Source of the DNA: Streptomyces sp. NBC_01231
GTDB taxonomy: Bacteria > Actinomycetota > Actinomycetes > Streptomycetales > Streptomycetaceae
Assembly (NCBI GenBank): GCA_035999765.1
Contig: CP108521.1
Location: 5,022,001 to 5,086,000, forward strand
DNA: 64,000 nucleotides
Direction of reading: 5' to 3'
A model generated the notes under the pieces. The model was not told the DNA's origin. It was given only the letters and a program-made list of their open reading frames with translations, and searched no databases. A program made the position numbers and the translations under genes. This document shows positions 50,611 to 58,700 of the stretch, one piece after another. How positions within the stretch are numbered: the first letter of the stretch is position 1; every line of letters begins with the position of its first letter.

Positions 50611-51159
50611 ATGGAGTCGCCGCTCCCGCCGAAGCCGCATCCGACGCGCGGCGAGCCGCGGCCCGCCCGCGACGCCTCCGCGACTCCGGGCCCCCTCACC
50701 TCCTTCATACGGTTCGTGATCTGCGGCGGCGGTGTCGGCCTCCTCGCCGGCCTCGCCGTACCGCTGCTCGCCGTGACGATGCCCTGGGCTGCCGCGAACG
50801 CGGTGATCACCGTCGCGTCCACCCTCCTGTGCACCGAACTGCACGCCCTTTTCACCTTCGGCACGGGCCGCCGCCCCGGCTGGCGCCGCCACCTGCAGTC
50901 CGCGGGCTCGGCGACGGCGGCGTACGTGGTGACCTGCGCCGCGATGTTCATCCTCCAGTCGGTGCAGTCGTCGCCGAGCCTGCTGTGGGAGCAGGCGGTC
51001 TACCTCTCCGCGTCCGGCCTCGCCGGAATCGGACGCTTCCTGGTCCTGCGCCTGTTCGTCTTCGTGGGCCCCGACCGGAAGCAGGCCGCGGCACCGAAGC
51101 CCCGCACGGCGGACGACTGGAACGTTCCGTTTGTAAGGACCGAGGCTTTTGCCGGATGA
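50611..51159 (+). CDS. GtrA-family membrane protein
   Basis: A 182-residue protein. A Pro/Arg-rich start is followed by four helices: FIRFVICGGGVGLLAGLAVP, AAANAVITVASTLLCTELHA, YVVTCAAMFILQSV and ASGLAGIGRFLVLRLFVFV. GtrA proteins help move lipid-linked sugars across the membrane. ATG 50611 follows GGAAGGA; GTG 50569 is possible. The likely partner transferases are the GT2-GtrA and GT39 genes elsewhere in the window. Confidence 0.85.
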   Translation: MESPLPPKPHPTRGEPRPARDASATPGPLTSFIRFVICGGGVGLLAGLAVPLLAVTMPWAAANAVITVASTLLCTELHALFTFGTGRRPGWRRHLQSAGSATAAYVVTCAAMFILQSVQSSPSLLWEQAVYLSASGLAGIGRFLVLRLFVFVGPDRKQAAAPKPRTADDWNVPFVRTEAFAG

Positions 51160-51432
51160 CCGACTGACCATCGTCCTGCTCGCCCCCACCGGCCTCGCCC
51201 TGTCCGCCCCCGGCGCCGCCCAGGCCACCACCACGGCCGACATCCCGGCACCCACCGCCGACGGCGTCTCGGCGACGGTTCCATGAACTTCCCGGCCGTC
51301 ACCGTGAACTGCCCCACGGGCATGACCCCGACCCAGTACGGCCTCAAGGTCAGCAACGTCAAGGTCACCATCGCCGACGACAACGTCTTCGGCCACTCGA
51401 CATGGAGCACCCCGGGCCCGTTCTACGGCTGA
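51149..51432 (+). pseudogene. Decayed secreted protein
   Basis: A TTG-initiated frame encodes a signal-like stretch (LTIVLLAPTGLALSAPGAAQ) and a short Thr/Ala/Pro segment, then stops at 51284. A -1 shift into the frame at 51283 gives MNFPAVTVNCPTGMTPTQYG and ends TWSTPGPFYG at 51432. The two parts make sense as one extracellular protein broken by a frameshift. No family recognised. Confidence 0.45.
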
Positions 51433-51485
51433 ACCGTTTCGCAGACGGCCCACTGGCCGCCCAAGGTCCTGGCCCAGGACCTGCC

Positions 51486-52088
51486 CTAGGACTGGTGGTC
51501 CTGGTCGACCGCCATCGCACGGAGGACGCTCTCGTGGAGCAGGGCACGGCGCCGCTCGTGCAGTTCCGCGGGCTCCTGGGCGGTCGCCGCGTAGACGTTG
51601 CTGACCGGTGACCAGGCCATGGACATGGCGATCACCATGGCCATCACGTCGAACGGGTCCCCCCGGCGCACCAGGCCGGCGGCCTGCGCCTCGGCGATGG
51701 CTCGCAGTTTGTTGTCGTCGAGGCGGTCGGGGTCGTCGACCAGGTGCCCTGCCGGGCGTCGCTCCAGACGCGCCCAGGTGGCCAGGCGGATGAGATCGGG
51801 GCGGCGCAGGTACTCGTCGTAGAGGCGCACGGCCCAGTCCGCGAGGTCGGTGGCGTCGATCGGGACGACGTTCACGATCCTCTCCAGGGAGCTGAAGAAG
51901 ATCGCGTCGAAGAGCCCTTCCTTGCTGCCGAAGTAGGCATAGAGCTGCGCCTTGTTGGTGCGTGCGGCGGCCACGATCCGGTCGACGCGAGCTCCGGCGA
52001 TCCCGTGCTCGGCGAACTCCTGGGTCGCCACCTCGATGATGCGCCGGTGCGTCGCAGCGCCACGCGAGGTCAGGGGCTGGTCAACCAT
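51486..52088 (-). CDS. TetR-family repressor
   Basis: A 200-residue TetR with HTH IIEVATQEFAEHGIAGARVD then RIVAAARTNKAQLYAYFGSK. The C-terminal domain is of the TetR_C group with TWARLERRPAG. It is divergent from the alcohol dehydrogenase with two inverted repeats in the 117-bp gap. A GTG at 52097 would add 3 residues. Confidence 0.92.
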   Translation of the reverse strand: MVDQPLTSRGAATHRRIIEVATQEFAEHGIAGARVDRIVAAARTNKAQLYAYFGSKEGLFDAIFFSSLERIVNVVPIDATDLADWAVRLYDEYLRRPDLIRLATWARLERRPAGHLVDDPDRLDDNKLRAIAEAQAAGLVRRGDPFDVMAMVIAMSMAWSPVSNVYAATAQEPAELHERRRALLHESVLRAMAVDQDHQS

Positions 52089-52100
52089 GCCCGCCACGCT

Positions 52101-52181
52101 ACCAAACAGAACAGTTGGTTTGCCTGATGGCTCCGTACCTCTGTAGCTTGAACAGCCAAATAGACCGAACAGTCTGTCTAT
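52101..52181. promoter_or_regulatory. Two operator candidates between TetR and alcohol dehydrogenase
   Basis: CAAAC/GTTTG (52103-52122, also ACCAA/TTGGT) lies at the TetR promoter. ATAGAC/GTCTAT (52160-52181) lies near the dehydrogenase promoter. Both contain GAACAG at the centre, which suggests a shared regulator. Confidence 0.55.
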
Positions 52182-52205
52182 CTAGCTGGAGCGGAGTGGA
52201 GTGCC

Positions 52206-53300
52206 ATGAGGACCACAGTCGGCTGGCAGGCGACGAGCACGGGCACGACATCGGAGCGGCCGTCACTGGAGATGCTGCGCCGGACACCACTGGAACGGCG
52301 TGACCTACGCCCCGCCGATCTCGCGATCCGCGTGGACTACTGCGGGGTCTGCCACACCGACCTGCACGCCGTCCGCACCCATGCCGACCTGGACGTCCAT
52401 GACGGCACGAACGGCACGGACGGCGCGCCCCTGGTGCCAGGGCACGAGTTCACAGGCGTGGTGACCGAGACCGGACCCGAGGTCACCGGCTTCGCCGTCG
52501 GCGACCAGGTGGCGGTGGGCAACATCGTCGACTCGTGCGGCACTTGTCCCATGTGCCGGGCCGGCCAGGAGAACTTCTGCCACGCCTTCCCGACCCTGAC
52601 CTACGGCGGCCTCGACCGGCACGACGGGTCGACCACCCTGGGCGGCTACTCCCGCGAGTACGTCGTCCGCGACCGGTTCGCCTACGCCCTCCCCGCCGCC
52701 CTGGATCCGGCCGCGGCGGCTCCGCTGCTCTGCGCCGGAGTCACCGTCTGGGAGCCACTGCACGCCCTGGGCGTGGGTCCGGGTACGCGCGTCGCCGTGG
52801 CGGGACTGGGCGGTCTCGGCCACCTCGCGGTCAGGATCGCCGTGGCGCTCGGCGCCGACACCTCGGTCATCAGCCGCTCACCGGACAAGATCGACGACGC
52901 CCGTCGTCTCGGCGCCGGCGACCTCATCGTCTCCACCGCCCCGGAGCAGATGGCCGACGCCCGTGAACGGTTCGACGTCGTCATCGACACCATCTCCGCC
53001 CCGCACGACCTCGCCCCCTACCTACGCCTGGTCGCCATGGACGGGACGCTCAGCCACCTCGGGCACCTCGGCCCCGTCACCGTGGAGACCACCGACCTGC
53101 TCGTGGGGCGCAAGAAGCTCAGCTCCGCAGGCAGCGGCGGCAGGCCCGCCACCGCCGCCATGCTGGAATTCTGCGCCGAGCACGGTGTCACCGCGGACAT
53201 CGAACTGCTCCCCTCGGCACAGGTGAACGAGGCCCTCGACCGCCTCCGCCGCAACGACGTCCGCTACCGCTTCGTACTCGACATGTCCGATCTGGACTGA
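52206..53300 (+). CDS. Zinc-dependent alcohol dehydrogenase
   Basis: A 364-residue MDR enzyme. The catalytic zinc ligand Cys is in DYCGVCHTDLHA, GHEFTG holds the His-Glu pair, and the structural zinc site is CGTCPMCRAGQENFC. The Rossmann site is GLGGLGHLAV. This CAD/YahK-like subgroup reduces aldehydes with NADPH. The N terminus begins MRTTVGWQATSTGTTSERPS. It is divergent from TetR, which probably represses it. Confidence 0.93.
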   Translation: MRTTVGWQATSTGTTSERPSLEMLRRTPLERRDLRPADLAIRVDYCGVCHTDLHAVRTHADLDVHDGTNGTDGAPLVPGHEFTGVVTETGPEVTGFAVGDQVAVGNIVDSCGTCPMCRAGQENFCHAFPTLTYGGLDRHDGSTTLGGYSREYVVRDRFAYALPAALDPAAAAPLLCAGVTVWEPLHALGVGPGTRVAVAGLGGLGHLAVRIAVALGADTSVISRSPDKIDDARRLGAGDLIVSTAPEQMADARERFDVVIDTISAPHDLAPYLRLVAMDGTLSHLGHLGPVTVETTDLLVGRKKLSSAGSGGRPATAAMLEFCAEHGVTADIELLPSAQVNEALDRLRRNDVRYRFVLDMSDLD

Positions 53301-53332
53301 AGAAGCCGCCGCCGCGAGCAGGTCTGCTGGAT

Positions 53333-53580
53333 TTGTACAACCCGGTGATCGACGAAATCCTGCGGGCGGATCTCGACGCGCCGCGCAAGCAGCGGCACAG
53401 GGTCATCCGTTCCTTTCACCGGCCGGTCAAGGACACGGGACGTCGTCTCCTACGGCGTGGTGCGCTACTACGTCCCCAGCCGCAAGCCCGAGATCCTGGC
53501 CGAGTCGGGCAAGGCACCGCCGGAGGCATTCGTCCCCAGACCCACCTGCCCGGCCATGAGGCCGACCGAAAGCGACTCGC
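53333..53580 (+). mobile_element. IS21-family istA transposase remnant
   Basis: The first frame reads YNPVIDEILRADLDAPRKQR, the IstA text after the HTH region. It shifts at about 53440 into another frame reading VVSYGVVRYYVPSRKPEILA then ESGKAPPEAFVP. Both fit IstA in order, but the N terminus, DDE catalytic core and istB are missing. It is a broken, immobile relic just downstream of the dehydrogenase gene. 53581-53649 holds nothing else. Confidence 0.75.
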
Positions 53581-53649
53581 ACCGCCTGACCTCTGCCGCT
53601 ACCTCCCTCGATGGTCCGCCGCCCTCACGGCCGGCGGACCATCCTTCGG

Positions 53650-54015
53650 TCAGCTCGCCAGAGTTGCCTGGTGAAAGTACATACGCCAGCCCGTTTCCGT
53701 CAGACGCCACAAGGAGCTTCGCCATGCTCGGCGCCCGCTGTCGTCGGTGAAGTACGTCAGGTGAACGATGCCGGGAGCGAGTACGACCCCGGACATCTCG
53801 CTGACCTCGACCGGAGACTCCGGGTCCACTGAACCGGCACTCGTCACGGTGAGAATCGACGTCGCGTCCCAACGCCTGCCAGACGCTCCGAACTCGGTGA
53901 ACTCCGGGTCCAGAAGCTCCGAGACCAGGCCCGGGACAGCACGCACCGCAGGGTCGAGAAGCCGCATCTCCGCCGCGATGGCCGCCTGAACGGCCCGCTC
54001 ACTCTCGTCTGCCAT
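53650..54015 (-). CDS. DUF4440/SnoaL-like (NTF2-fold) protein
   Basis: A 121-residue protein: AAIAAEMRLLDPAVRAVPGL, then SELLDPEFTEFGASGRRWDA, VVLAPGIVHLTYFTDDSG and SSLWRLTETGWRMYFHQATL. This is the small NTF2-like fold of DUF4440. Members include enzymes and ketosteroid-isomerase-like proteins; the substrate is unknown. Confidence 0.87.
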   Translation of the reverse strand: MADESERAVQAAIAAEMRLLDPAVRAVPGLVSELLDPEFTEFGASGRRWDATSILTVTSAGSVDPESPVEVSEMSGVVLAPGIVHLTYFTDDSGRRAWRSSLWRLTETGWRMYFHQATLAS

Positions 54016-54171
54016 GCATGAACCCTACGGACGGACCCCATCCCGCCAAAACGAATAGTTGACGGGCCCCTGAGCGGCCAGCAGCCGCCCCTTCAGCTGG
54101 CGTTCTGACATTGCGACCGAGACGGCCCATCACTGCCCCGAACGGCGGATGAGAGCACGGACGCAAACGCA

Positions 54172-54199
54172 AGAGGCCCCGGATCTCTCCGGGGCCTCT
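54172..54199 (-). terminator. tRNA-Arg terminator
   Basis: AGAGGCCCCGG and CCGGGGCCTCT form an 11-bp stem just after the tRNA-Arg 3' end on the minus strand. Confidence 0.85.
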
Positions 54200-54207
54200 C
54201 ACCTGTG

Positions 54208-54280
54208 TGCACTCGGCAGGATTCGAACCTGCAACCTTCTGATCCGTAGTCAGATGCTCTATCCGTTAAGCTACGAGTGC
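54208..54280 (-). tRNA. tRNA-Arg(ACG)
   Basis: Acceptor GCACTCG pairs with CGAGTGC. The anticodon loop is CTACGGA with anticodon ACG; D-arm and T-arm (GTTCGAATC) are complete. A34 is the substrate of TadA, encoded at 27.7 kb. Confidence 0.97.
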
Positions 54281-54426
54281 TTGTTTTTGTGTGCCGTTCC
54301 TGGTCCTTCTGGCCCGCTCGCGGCGACAGGAAGAACATTACATGACTGCCGCCGCCATGTGAAATCCGTTAGCCATACCCCTTGTGGCCTGCGGAAATGC
54401 TCCAGAAGAAGGACGTTGGAAGACGA

Positions 54427-54456
54427 CGAAGCCCCGGCCTGTGGACCGGGGCTTCG
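54427..54456 (-). terminator. tRNA-Ser(GCT) terminator
   Basis: CGAAGCCCCGG and CCGGGGCTTCG form an 11-bp stem, 11 bp after the tRNA 3' end on the minus strand. Confidence 0.88.
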
Positions 54457-54466
54457 TGATCTGGTG

Positions 54467-54557
54467 CGGAGGCGGAGGGATTTGAACCCTCGATGGGATT
54501 GAAGTCCCAAACCGCATTAGCAGTGCGGCGCCATAGACCGGACTAGGCGACGCCTCC
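54467..54557 (-). tRNA. tRNA-Ser(GCT)
   Basis: Acceptor GGAGGCG pairs with CGCCTCC. The anticodon loop is CTGCTAA with anticodon GCT, and a long variable arm follows. T-loop TTCAAAT is present. It reads AGC/AGU codons. Confidence 0.97.
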
Positions 54558-54723
54558 AGCACAACCTCCCGCGCGAGCGCGAGTGGTGCGTGCAGATGAT
54601 GACACAGTCGAGCGCGGTGTCACCAATCGCCTCCCACGGTACTAGGCGGGCGGGCCGCAGGGCAAAGTCCTTACCGGCGGCGGGGCGGCGCAACGTCCCG
54701 CGGCCCACCGCGTTAGTCAGGTC

Positions 54724-55299
54724 ATGACACACGTCGCCCGGTGCAGCCGGTTCGCAGGGTTCACCCGTCTCCTCGTCGCCGTCGGCTCCGCCGGCGCCGT
54801 CGCATCCGTACCTCTGGCCACCACCCTGCCCGCGGCAGCCGCCACTCCCGCCGTGCCCTTCGCCCCTGCCACTCCTTTCACTCCTTTCACTCCCGGCACC
54901 CCCGTCGGCGCCTCCGGCCCCCTCGCGCCCCCGCCCGTCCGTGACGAGGGCCGGGTGGAGCCAGTCGGTGATCACCTCACTGTCACCGTGCGGATGGCGG
55001 GTGACCGTGCCGACGGGACGTACGAGGTGAACTGTCATCCCGGTCGGGGGAGTCACCCCGACGTCAGCGGCGCGTGTGCCGTCGTCGACCGGAACACCCG
55101 GTGGGGGCAGGACGTCTTCGGGCCGGTGCCCGGGAACAGCGTCTGCACCATGCAGTACGGCGGGCCCGCGACCGCTCACGTCACCGGGACCTGGGCCGGG
55201 CGGCCCGTCGACGCGACGTTCGACCGCAGCAACGGCTGTGAGATCGGGCGGTGGGACCGGTTCGTGCCGCTGTTGCCCAAATTGAGCGCCGGCTCCTGA
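54724..55299 (+). CDS. Subtilisin-inhibitor (SSI) family protein
   Basis: A 191-residue secreted protease inhibitor. A signal peptide (~1-40) is followed by a Thr/Pro repeat (TPFTPFTPGTP). The SSI domain (~80-190) has HLTVTVRMAGDRADGTYEVN, a Cys pair, then the reactive loop CTMQYGG with Met at P1, and ATFDRSNGCEIGRWDRFVP. SSI proteins block subtilisin-like proteases, including the organism's own. The Pro/Thr-rich leader is longer than in classical SSI. Confidence 0.92.
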   Translation: MTHVARCSRFAGFTRLLVAVGSAGAVASVPLATTLPAAAATPAVPFAPATPFTPFTPGTPVGASGPLAPPPVRDEGRVEPVGDHLTVTVRMAGDRADGTYEVNCHPGRGSHPDVSGACAVVDRNTRWGQDVFGPVPGNSVCTMQYGGPATAHVTGTWAGRPVDATFDRSNGCEIGRWDRFVPLLPKLSAGS

Positions 55300-55320
55300 G
55301 CGGCCGTCCGCCCGCCAGGA

Positions 55321-55461
55321 AGACAGATGGACCGATGGACAGATGGACGGATAGTTAGACAGACAGACAGACAGACAGGCAGGCGCGCACGCGGGCACGC
55401 GGGCCCTTGGGCGTCCGAGCCGTCCCCACCTGCCGCACCTGGCCGCACCTGGCCGCACCTG
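55321..55461 (+). repeat. GATGGAC, AGAC and GCCGCACCTG repeats
   Basis: Three GATGGAC units (55326-55349), AGAC x 5.5 (55357-55378) and three GCCGCACCTG units (55432-55461) follow the inhibitor gene. The rest of 55300-55765 shows no gene. Confidence 0.9.
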
Positions 55462-55765
55462 CCAGGCCAGCTCAGCGGGGCCGCGGACCGGCCACCCGCC
55501 CCTCGGCGTTTCATGGCGGACGCCCCGGCTCCGTAAAGGTCCCGAAAAGGTTCCGCCCGGGTCACATCGAGGCGAAACGGGAGACCAGGCGTACGGGCGG
55601 GTATGCGGTCACATGTTCTACGTCACTTCGTCGTGCGACCTCCCTCTCATCCGGCGTCGCGAGCGCAACCGCTGCCCGTAGACTCCCTCGCGTGACACGT
55701 CGCGGGCCGGTTGGCAAGATGGCCCGAGCGGTCGGCAAGGTGCGGTAACAGGGAGGAAGCGTCTC

Positions 55766-58700
55766 GTGAGCAGCAGGCCATCCCGAGGCGCTGCTCGCCT
55801 CGCAGCCATACTGGATGCGCTTCCCGATGCGTTGGTGCTGGTCAACGCCAATGGGACCGTCGTCAACGCCAATACCATCGCGCTCGAGGCCTTCGAGACG
55901 CCGGGGACCGCTCTCGTCGGGCGCGGGCTGCTCGATCTGCTGCCGCAGTTCGACTCCAAGCTCATCCCCGGGTCCATGCGGCGGCCCGATCACATGGACC
56001 CGCGCGGGCGGACCAAGCCCGCCAGGATGATCGCCCGGCGGACCGACGGGACCGAGTTCCCCGTCGAGGTCACCAGCGCGAACCTCGAGAACGGCCAACA
56101 GGCCTACGACGGCTACGGCTACGGCAGCGACGAGCTGCTGATGCTCGTCGTACGGGACCTGACCGGCACCGTGGACACCGAGGCCGAACTCGCCCGCTCG
56201 CAACGCCAGACCGAGATGATCCTGCGGGCCGCGTCCGAGGGCGTCGTGGGGACGGACACGGACGGGCGGATCGTCCTCGTCAATCCGGCCGCCGCTCAGA
56301 TACTGGGCTATCGGGCCAGCGACCTCGGCGGCCGTGAGCTGCACGATCTCGTGCTGCACTCCCGTACCGACGGCACGCCCTTCCCGTACGAGGAGTCGCC
56401 GCTCGCCGACACGCTGCGCTCGGGGCGCAAGCATCGGGTGCGCGGGCAGGTGCTGTGGTCGAAGAAGGGCGACAGGGTTCCCGTCGACCTGACGACCGCG
56501 CCCGTCCGTGACGGCGACCAACTCGTCGGTGCCGTGATGACCTTCACCGACCGGCGTCCGTACGACGCGCTCGCCGACGAGAAGTCGACCGTCGAGAAGC
56601 GCCACGAGGACGAGCTGGAACGGCTCTCCGAGGAGCACGCCTCCGAGCTCACCGCGCTGCGCCAGAAGCACGTGGCCGAGCTGGAGGAGATCCGGGAGCA
56701 GCACGAGGAGGAGCTCGCGGCGGGCGAGGAGCGGTACGCGGCGCTCGGCGAGCGGGAGAAGGACCGCTACGAGGCGCTCTCCGGGCGGCACGAACAGCTG
56801 CTGACGCTGCTCGCGCAGTCGCTGCGCGGCCCCCTCGACGAACTGCGCCGTGATCTGTCGGCCCTGGCCGCCGACGACGCCGGGCAGCTGTGGCCCGAGG
56901 CGAACCAGGTACTCCATCACCTGTCGGCGGGCTACTCGCGGATCACGACCCTCATCGACAACGTCCTCGGGTACCAGCGCCTCGACACCGGGGCGGCCGT
57001 CATCACCCGTACGAAGGCGATGCTCGACGCCGTTGTCGCGGCGGGCGTCGACGGGGCCGTGGAGCTGATCGGGCCCGGGCGAGTGCAGTTCGCCGTGCAC
57101 GCGCCGCCCATCGAGGCCGAGGTCGACTCCCGGCTGCTCGCCACCGCGCTCGCCCACCTCGTCGCGGACGTCGCCGGCGTCGACGCGACCGGCAACGCGC
57201 CCGTCTCGACGGGCGGTTACATGGACAACACCGTCGTCGTGGCGGCGGCGCAGCGCGGCGAGGTCGTACGGATCGAGGTGCGCGGGCCGTACGCCGGGGG
57301 AGACCCGGTGCACGAGCCGATCGTGCGCGGGATCGTGCGGGCCCACGGTGGCGTGCTGCAGACGCACGAAGTGCCGGGCATGAGCGGTAACGCCTACGTC
57401 CTCGAAGTGCCTCTCGGTGGTGGGGCCGGTGCCGTCACGGCTTCGGGTCCGGCCGCGCTGGAGGCCGGGCCCGGCGAGGTCGCGCTGCCCGAACATGCCA
57501 CTTCCGGCGGCGGACGGCGGCGGGCCCGGCGGGCCACCACGGACGCCTTCCTGGAGATCGAGGCGCCGGACGCCGACGGCGAGGGAGCCGATCCGGAGGC
57601 CGTGGCGCCGACCGGGCGGCGCAGGCGGCGGGCCGCCGCCGCGCAGGAGCCGGCGCCCGTCCCGGCTCAGGCCCCGGGCGAGGCCGGTGAGGCGTCCGGC
57701 GGTACCGGGCGGCGCCGGGGACGGCCCGCTGAGATCGCCGGTGGCGACGCTGGTGACGCTGGGAGCGGTACGGGCGGTGCTGACGCCGGTGAGGCGGGCG
57801 GCGCCGATATCGCTGGTGGTGCTGGTGTTTCGGAAGGGGCGGTCGTCACCGCCGCCGAATACGCGGCGGGGACCGCGGCAGCCGGGACCGGTCTGGGCGG
57901 GACGGTACCGCCGCAGGGCGTGCCCACGCCCGACGGACGTCGTGCTCGCCCCGACGCCGGCGAACAGCACGCGCTGCCGCCGGCGCTGCCGGCCGTGGCC
58001 TCCGCCGATCCGGGTCAGGGTGCCGGTCCGACGGCCGACTCCGCCGAGGGTCCGCAGCAGCCGACAGGACGCCGACGGCGGGCGCTGGCCGCCGCCACGG
58101 AGCGTGCCGCAGCCGCGCAGGAGGCGGGCCCCCGCACGGTGTTCGCCCTGCCGCCCGCCGCGGCGGACCGCACGCCGGAGGGGACGACGGAGGGGACGGC
58201 GGAGGGTACGAACGGGCAGGCTGTGCCGCCTGCTCCTGCCGCCCCAGACGCCGCCACCGCCGCGGCGCCCGCGCCCGCTGCGGGCCCGGTTCCAGTCCCG
58301 GCCCCGGAGCAGGTGGAGGTTCCCGGCCAGGGGGTCCCCGGCCAGAGGGTTCCCGCTGGCTCCGGTGTGGACGACGGTCGGCACGACGCCGTGCCGCACA
58401 GCCAGGCCGAGGACCACACTCCACCGCAGCCGCACCCCGCGAACGCGCCCACGGGGCGTCGTCGGCGGGCGTCCGGCCAGCGGGCGGAGTCGGAAACCGC
58501 CGGGGCGCCCGTGCAGGAGGTCCCGGCCCAGGGTGTCGCAGCGCAGGTGGCTCCGGTCCAGGCAGGTGCGCCCCAGCCGGGTGTGCCTCAGCCGAGTGTG
58601 CCTCAGACCCACGTGGGCCAGGAGGCTCCGGTCGCCGGTCAAGGTGGCGTGGTCGGCCAGGGCGGTACGGCGGGACACAGCGGTACGGCAGGACAGCCGG

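Noticed and set aside
14200..51159. Antibiotic biosynthetic cluster
   Set aside because: Many exporters and regulators are present, but there are no polyketide, peptide or terpene synthase genes.
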